Source: Massilia rubra
GTDB lineage: Bacteria > Pseudomonadota > Gammaproteobacteria > Burkholderiales > Burkholderiaceae_D
DNA length: 64,000 bases
Direction of reading: 5' to 3'
Assembly (NCBI RefSeq): GCF_011682065.1
Contig: NZ_VUYU01000031.1
Span: 1-64,000 of the forward strand
The notes under the pieces were generated by a model. It saw only the letters and a list, made by a program, of their open reading frames with translations, did no database searches and was not told the DNA's origin. Position numbers and translations under genes: made by a program. Below are positions 59,382 to 64,000 of the stretch, piece after piece; position 1 is the stretch's first letter; every line of letters begins with the position of its first letter.

Positions 59382-61271
59382 TCAAAACCGCGCGCTCAGC
59401 TGGAGCGACACGGCGCGCTCGATCATGCGGCGCGTGGCCGGCGCGCCGAACTCGGCGTGCGAGGCATGCAGCAGGTTGTGGCCCGACAGTGCCAGCTCCA
59501 GGCGCGGGCGCGGCTGCCAGGCCATGCGCACGTCGAGTTCGTAGTAGGCCGGCACCATCGGCTGCGGCAATTGGCCGACCCGGCGCAGCGCCAGTTCGGC
59601 CTGCAGCGCGTCGGACAGTTCGTGCGAGGAGCGCAGCGACCAGTAGCTGCCCGGATCGTTGGTGGCCACGCCGAACGCGGCCGATCTGTCGCGGCTGGCG
59701 GGGTCGAGGCTGGCGTCGATATCCTGCAGCACCAGGCCGGCCACCAGGCGCCAGCGCGGCGCGGCCTGCCAACGGCTCCAGAATTCCAGGCCGCGCGTGT
59801 TGGCCTCGCCCAGGTTGGCGAACTGGGCGCCCTGGGCGGACGGACGCGGCTCCAGGGTGCGCAGGCGGTCGTAATCGCTGGCGAAGGCGGTCAGCGAATA
59901 CGACAGGCTGGGGAGCGGCTGGGCGCGGTAGCCGATTTCGGCCACGCGCACCGTTTCGGCGACAAACGCCGGCCCGCCGGCGATGCTGTAGCCGCCGCTG
60001 GCGTTGCGCACGTATAAATCGCGGTCGAAGCGCGACGGCGCGCGCACATTGCGCGAGAGGGCCGCCCACACCACGCTGGTGGGACTGGCGTTCCAGGCCA
60101 TGCGCATGCTGGGCAGCGTTTCCATGCCGGTGTACGTATTGTGTTCCAGTTTCACTCCAATGCTCATCCGCAGGGTACTGCTCAGTTCTATCTTATCCTG
60201 CGCGAACACATTCGCCCAGCGCAGATCCTTGTCCGCAGGAAAAAATTCCAGCGAAGTGCCGCCCTTGACCCGGTCCCAGGCATGCCGGTAGCCGCCGCCC
60301 CACAGCACGTTGTGGCGCCGGCCCAGGCGCGCGCCGTGCTGGAATTCGAGGTCGACGGTGTCGAGGCGCTGGGCGCCGGTGCCGTCCTGCACCCGTTCGG
60401 TATGGTCGAGCGAGGCCTGGACGCGCCAGTCGCTGCCCTCGCCCAGGGCGCCGTTGGCCCGTCCCAGCAGATTGGCGCCGCTGCCGCGCATCTCGGCCCC
60501 GCCGCGCCGGTGCACGCTGGTGCGGTACAGGTCGGCGCTGGCGCTGGCGGCGCCGCTGGCGTGTTTCCAGTCGCTGCGAAAGCCGGCCTGGCGGCGCTCC
60601 ATGCCGCCGCCGGGCGCATCGGGATAATCGTCGATGTCGATGGCCTTGGCATACACGCGGTAGGCGCCGCCGTCGTCGAGCCGGCCACCCTGGCGCACGG
60701 TGGCGCCGCGCTCGCGGCGGCCGGCGTCCATCGACAGCAGCGCCCCCTGGCTGCCGGCGGCGTTGCGCGTGATGATGTTGATCACGCCGTTGACCGCGTT
60801 GGCGCCCCAGATGGTCGCGCCCGGACCGCTGATGACTTCGATGCGCTCGATGTCTTCCATCACCACATCCTGGGCATCCCAGAACACGCCGGAAAACAGC
60901 GGCGAATACACGCTGCGCCCGTCGATCAGCACCAGCAGCTTGTTTTCGATGGTGCTGGAAAAGCCGCGCGCGGTGATCGCGTAATTGCCGCCGTCGCTGC
61001 GCGCCACCTGCAGGTTGGGCGCCAGGCGCAGCGCCTCGGGCAGGCTGCGCGCGCCGGCGCGCTCGATATCGCTGCCGGCGATCACGTACAGCGAAATGGG
61101 GGCGTCGGCCAGGCGGGCCGGCTGGCGCGACACCGAACTGACCACGATGTCCGAGAGCTGCTCCAGCGAAAAATCGAGCAGGGACAACTGCTCCACTTCC
61201 GCGCGCGCGCCGGCTGCATGCAACAAGCCGGCGCATGCGATGGAAATGGTCAGGAATGGCAGTCTACGCAT
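59382..61271 (-). CDS. TonB-dependent outer-membrane receptor
   Basis: A 629-residue receptor. The signal peptide ends AAGARA. The plug domain follows (QPARLADAPISLYVI, RAGARSLPEALRLAPNLQVA, VLIDGRSVYSPLFSGVFWD, IEVISGPGATIWGANAVNGV), then a 22-strand barrel ending in Phe (LQLSARF). In this three-gene arrangement with YfiR and a kinase, the receptor probably acts as a signal-sensing or scavenging channel. Ligand unknown. ATG 61271 begins the signal peptide; the ribosome-binding site is weak. Confidence 0.93.
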   Translation of the reverse strand: MRRLPFLTISIACAGLLHAAGARAEVEQLSLLDFSLEQLSDIVVSSVSRQPARLADAPISLYVIAGSDIERAGARSLPEALRLAPNLQVARSDGGNYAITARGFSSTIENKLLVLIDGRSVYSPLFSGVFWDAQDVVMEDIERIEVISGPGATIWGANAVNGVINIITRNAAGSQGALLSMDAGRRERGATVRQGGRLDDGGAYRVYAKAIDIDDYPDAPGGGMERRQAGFRSDWKHASGAASASADLYRTSVHRRGGAEMRGSGANLLGRANGALGEGSDWRVQASLDHTERVQDGTGAQRLDTVDLEFQHGARLGRRHNVLWGGGYRHAWDRVKGGTSLEFFPADKDLRWANVFAQDKIELSSTLRMSIGVKLEHNTYTGMETLPSMRMAWNASPTSVVWAALSRNVRAPSRFDRDLYVRNASGGYSIAGGPAFVAETVRVAEIGYRAQPLPSLSYSLTAFASDYDRLRTLEPRPSAQGAQFANLGEANTRGLEFWSRWQAAPRWRLVAGLVLQDIDASLDPASRDRSAAFGVATNDPGSYWSLRSSHELSDALQAELALRRVGQLPQPMVPAYYELDVRMAWQPRPRLELALSGHNLLHASHAEFGAPATRRMIERAVSLQLSARF

Positions 61272-61393
61272 GCTTGCTATCGTAGAACATTTTCTGTCAT
61301 GCACAAAGCAGCGCACGTTAACAGCTATTCGTTACCGTTGGTTTCTTGCTTGTCGTGGCAGCCGGCTTGCAACAAAGCGGCGTCAGCGCCGCT

Positions 61394-61621
61394 TCACACG
61401 CCGAACTCGGCCGCCGCCTTGGCCGCCCACAAGGCTTCCTGGTAGCTTGGGTAGGGAATGTCGTAACTGTCGATGGCGCCATCGTCGCCGATGAAACTGG
61501 TCCACCAGCCGTCGGCGGCGGCTGAAATGGCGATGTCGCCCGGCTTGCAGTGCTCGCCGATCGGCTCATCCTGCCCGAGCACGACGATGTTGACTTTCCT
61601 GTGTTTGACGATACTTGCCAT
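61394..61621 (-). CDS. Small hypothetical protein
   Basis: A 75-residue acidic protein, not recognised: a short beta-rich N-terminus (KVNIVVLGQDEPIGEH), a Trp pair (GWWTSFIGDDGAID), and a C-terminal helix (YQEALWAAKAAAEFG). ATG 61621 is 7 nt after AAGGGG. It stands alone between the TonB receptor and a noncoding stretch. A 23-codon frame with a strong GAGGAG site (starting near 61713) lies upstream and could be a leader peptide. Confidence 0.7.
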   Translation of the reverse strand: MASIVKHRKVNIVVLGQDEPIGEHCKPGDIAISAAADGWWTSFIGDDGAIDSYDIPYPSYQEALWAAKAAAEFGV

Positions 61622-61754
61622 GAATCACCCCTTGTTTGTATTTGAGCTATAAACAGAACGGATAACTGACATCACAAACATCAATTAGATTTATTTTCCG
61701 CAACGCAGCATACTGCATCTGTCTCCTCTATTCTCCTCCAAGAAAATAGATTCA

Positions 61755-61782
61755 GCCCGCTCTCTGAGCGGGCTTTTTTTTG
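61755..61782 (+). terminator. Orphan terminator, no gene upstream on this strand
   Basis: AGCCCGCTC pairs with GAGCGGGCT around TCT, followed by eight T. No plus-strand gene ends here; the preceding 90 bp are pyrimidine-rich and include TCTCCTC and TTCTCCTCC, so a small RNA is possible. Confidence 0.75.
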
Positions 61783-61919
61783 CCTGTGTGTTCAGCGCTC
61801 GCATAGCGAGCGGCAGCCGCTTCCGCCACGGCCCCAAGTGCATCCCGCGGAATTGATTGCGATCAAACCGTCCTCTCGTTTCACTCAACGCGCACCCTGA
61901 TCCGCACTACCATCGGTCG

Positions 61920-62624
61920 ATGCATCTACTTGAATCGCTGCGCTACTACCTTGGGCTTCCCTGGAAAAGTAATCCGCCAAGTCAGGTTGACGCCATCTTG
62001 AACCGCCGGGCGCGGGTCTTACTCGGCGGCAAACGTGTTGAGATTGGCGGCCGGGTACTTACCCGTAAACAAATCCAAATCCTGTCCGGCTGCCCAGGTG
62101 GTGGCTCGGTTCGTCTGATCACCATGCGCAGCGATATTCAAATGGTGGTGACGCATGCGCAGTTCATTCGACAATGTAATATCATCGAAATCCGGAAGGC
62201 GCGCGATGGCCACGTCCTTTACCTGGACTATATCTGGTTCACCAACGCCCCTTCCGGCTTCGGAGCAATCACGTTCCTGCGGATGGCGCAGCTTGCCAAA
62301 ACCCTCGGATTGGTGCGTATTGAACTTCTGGCAGCGGGCGGGACCGGTGCGAAGGGCCGCAGTTGGTCCGAACACTTTTGGGGCTACGAATATTGGCCAC
62401 GGCTTGGTTTCAACGCCCCGCTACACGAGACAATACGTCAACAACTCCAAACTCATCCGCTACTTTCCACCGCCACGACGGTGTCTGAAGTTATCCAGAC
62501 CGACCTCAACTGGTGGAAGCGATATGGGGACGGATGGGAAATGACTTTCGACCTCGCGGACGGAAGTCCCTCATGGTACACTTTGAATGCCTACATCGCT
62601 TCTCGAAAGGGACTTCTGTCATGA
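61920..62624 (+). CDS. GNAT-like acetyltransferase fold protein (putative)
   Basis: A 234-residue protein. The middle part YLDYIWFTNAPSGFGAITFL followed by RMAQLAKTLGLVRIELLAAG has the strand, CoA-loop and helix order of GNAT enzymes, and HFWGYEYWPRLGFNAPLHE is the usual late GNAT block. The N-terminal 90 residues are unassigned. ATG 61920 begins MHLLESLRYYLGLPW. The stop overlaps the next gene (ATGA), so the two are translated together. Substrate unknown. Codon use is less GC-biased than neighbours, as in acquired genes. Confidence 0.6.
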   Translation: MHLLESLRYYLGLPWKSNPPSQVDAILNRRARVLLGGKRVEIGGRVLTRKQIQILSGCPGGGSVRLITMRSDIQMVVTHAQFIRQCNIIEIRKARDGHVLYLDYIWFTNAPSGFGAITFLRMAQLAKTLGLVRIELLAAGGTGAKGRSWSEHFWGYEYWPRLGFNAPLHETIRQQLQTHPLLSTATTVSEVIQTDLNWWKRYGDGWEMTFDLADGSPSWYTLNAYIASRKGLLS

Positions 62625-62824
62625 ACATTGACGCATTCTTGAAAAGGTCCGGCATCGCTCCTGAGATAGCATTTCTGCGCGATATCTTTTGCAGTCGTCG
62701 TGGCAAAATTGTCCGTGTCGAAGATCTGGCGATCACGCCCAAGCGCACTGACGAGCAAATCCGGCGGGCCATCCGTGAAGGCCGCGTTGCGGAGATGTCC
62801 GCGCGCGACGCTGGCGCCTCATGA
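62621..62824 (+). CDS. Small hypothetical protein coupled to the GNAT-like gene
   Basis: A 67-residue protein (MNIDAFLKRSGIAPEIAFLR at the start), helical, with a charged C-terminus (RTDEQIRRAIREGRVAEMSA). Not recognised. ATG 62621 overlaps the stop of the upstream gene by four bases, which argues that it is real and works with the GNAT-like protein, perhaps as a toxin-antitoxin-like or subunit pair; that is inference. Confidence 0.55.
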   Translation: MNIDAFLKRSGIAPEIAFLRDIFCSRRGKIVRVEDLAITPKRTDEQIRRAIREGRVAEMSARDAGAS

Positions 62825-62924
62825 CGATGCGACGCACTTCGTGCCGTTTGCGTTTGACATCACTGGCATCAGCAAATTTCCTCGGGAAAAGGCTGGAGTG
62901 CTGGATGGGAAGCTCATTGAGTGA

Positions 62925-63104
62925 TTGGTAGCAATCGGCTCGGTGGTTCACCTTGTGCACGGCACGCAGCGCATCCCAATGAGAGTCAAAGGTGTCGTCA
63001 TTGACTCGGCAAATCCCCCCGATTACGACCTGAGCCTGACCATCGATCTGCGCGAAGCGGCGATGGCGCTTGCTTGCGTCGGCGACCGACTGGTTCATCG
63101 CTGA
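62925..63104 (+). other. Possible coding remnant or small gene
   Basis: A 59-codon frame reading VVHLVHGTQRIPMRVKG and DYDLSLTIDLREAAMALACV looks protein-like. The same frame continues upstream across a TGA (62922-62924) into FVPFAFDITGISKFPREKAG, so this may be one small gene broken by a nonsense mutation. There is no convincing start. The rest of 62825-63315 shows nothing else. Confidence 0.35.
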
Positions 63105-63315
63105 CCGATCGGAGGAGTATTTTTGAGGGCCGTCGCTTGCACAAAGCTGCGGCCTCGCGCGTTTACGCCCAGCCATCCGATCAGCGTTGCAACGCACGCC
63201 CGCGCCCATCCCAGCCCTCAGCAAAAAGCCGATTTGCCCCCTTTTGGTGTACGATTCGCTCATGTTTTCGTTTCTACAACTACAACCGTCCCCCTTTTCA
63301 TGAAACAGGCTTCTC

Positions 63316-64000
63316 ATGCACGCATCTGGTAACAGCGCCGGAGTCGCCAGCGCCGACTGGAGCACCACCGACCTGGGCGAACCGCAGTCCTGGCCCGCCA
63401 CCCTGCGCCTGGCGGTCGACATCGTCCTCAACACGCCGCTGCCGATGCTGCTGGTGTGGGGTCCGCGCCGCATCATCGTGTTCAACCATGCCTACGCCGA
63501 GCTGGCCGGTCCGCGCCATCCGCGCGCGCCGGGCGGGCGGGTGCCCGCGGTCTGGCCGGCCCCGCTCGCCGCCAGCCCGGCCACCCTGGACCTCGCCCTC
63601 GCCGGCGAGGTCCGCCAGCTCGAACGCCAGCAGCTCGGTTTCGTGCGCGACGGCGCGCTCGCATCGGCCGACTACGATCTCTACTTCACCCCGGTGCGCG
63701 ATGGCGAGGCGGTCGGCGGCGTGCTGTGCGCGCTGACCCCGAGCGCGCCGCTGGCCAGCGTGCCCGCCCCGGCCGACGGCCTGCGCATCCTGGTAGTCGA
63801 AGACAACCTCGATTCGCAATACCTGGTGGTCGAAATGCTCAAGGCTTTCGGCCACGAAGCCGAAGGCGTGGGCGACGCCGAAAACGCGCTGGCGCTGATG
63901 GCGCACAGCCGCTACAACGTGCTGTTCTCGGATGTCAGCCTGCCCGGCATGTCCGGGGTCGACATGGCGCGCGAGGCGGTGCGCCTGTACCCCGGCCTGA
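63316..64000 (+). CDS. PAS domain plus receiver protein (3' end beyond window)
   Basis: The first 228 residues are visible. The N-terminus has a PAS-type block typical of large hybrid kinases (LGEPQSWPATLRLAVDIVLN, MLLVWGPRRIIVFNHAYAEL). The second half is a receiver: ILVVEDNLDSQYLVVEML with the acidic pair, and the phosphoacceptor Asp in VLFSDVSLPGMSG. The catalytic kinase core usually found between these is absent, so this may be a short PAS-REC regulator. ATG 63316 is the chosen start; the end is not in the window. Confidence 0.85.
   Translation, partial: MHASGNSAGVASADWSTTDLGEPQSWPATLRLAVDIVLNTPLPMLLVWGPRRIIVFNHAYAELAGPRHPRAPGGRVPAVWPAPLAASPATLDLALAGEVRQLERQQLGFVRDGALASADYDLYFTPVRDGEAVGGVLCALTPSAPLASVPAPADGLRILVVEDNLDSQYLVVEMLKAFGHEAEGVGDAENALALMAHSRYNVLFSDVSLPGMSGVDMAREAVRLYPGL

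Noticed and set aside
62733-63485. 250-codon minus-strand frame (could be read as a transposase)
   Set aside because: It runs antisense to small plus-strand frames and to the PAS-REC gene start, and I see no DDE motif or inverted ends.

Overview
The window is high-GC DNA (roughly two-thirds G+C by eye) and looks like a chromosomal segment of a betaproteobacterium, most likely an Oxalobacteraceae of the Massilia/Duganella type. That placement is an inference. It rests on two PEP-CTERM proteins, a beta-glucanase with a Thr-Pro linker, many envelope and sensory genes, and codon use typical of the group. There is no rRNA, prophage or CRISPR array. The clear RNA features are one tRNA-Arg(ACG) and a guanidine-II (mini-ykkC) riboswitch.

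Layout. 1-2.9 kb: secreted GH16 beta-glucanase (C-terminus outside the window) with two perfect LacI-type operators upstream, then a DUF2804 protein. 3-6.8 kb: tandem duplication of a porin plus a small PstS-like periplasmic protein. 6.8-8.3 kb: OsmC, pirin and a 34-residue membrane peptide. 8.4-13 kb: two large unrecognised paralogues ending in the same Cys-rich motif. 13.5 kb: PEP-CTERM protein. 14.4-26.7 kb: a same-strand cluster of a large penicillin-binding transpeptidase, two unknown proteins, an SPFH-like protein, a Lon-fold-like protein, a zinc-ribbon/SPFH/coiled-coil protein and a Ser/Thr kinase fused to a formylglycine-generating-enzyme-like domain. 26.9 kb: YXWGXW protein with Asp-rich repeats.

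27.8-32.5 kb holds the most striking unit. It has a 62-residue double-glycine-leader peptide whose core is almost entirely Lys/Ser/Arg with four Cys, a ParB-like protein, a HlyD-type adaptor interrupted by a one-base frameshift, and a C39-peptidase ABC exporter. It looks like a peptide (bacteriocin or RiPP-like) biosynthesis and export locus that matches no family I know.

32.7-46.7 kb is mostly housekeeping and accessory metabolism: RNase HI, HD hydrolase, MFS exporter, phosphatidylserine decarboxylase, C13-type peptidase, nitroreductase, LysR/azoreductase/pirin, acyltransferase, AstE/AspA-type hydrolase, hydroxyproline epimerase and a riboswitch-controlled Gdx guanidinium exporter. 46.8-54.6 kb: a 1393-residue internally duplicated repeat protein, DUF1304, two near-identical ArsR regulators, an Old Yellow Enzyme, YceI and an AHSA1 protein. 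54.7-55.9 kb: tRNA-Arg and an FxDxF PEP-CTERM protein. 56-64 kb: a TonB receptor/YfiR/hybrid histidine kinase signalling operon, small unknowns, a GNAT-like protein, a region of possible remnants, and the start of a PAS-REC protein.

Four MITE-like or foldback elements lie between genes (13.3, 34.0, 39.7 and 42.4 kb). Two belong to one family. Two of the four supply the stop codon of the neighbouring gene.
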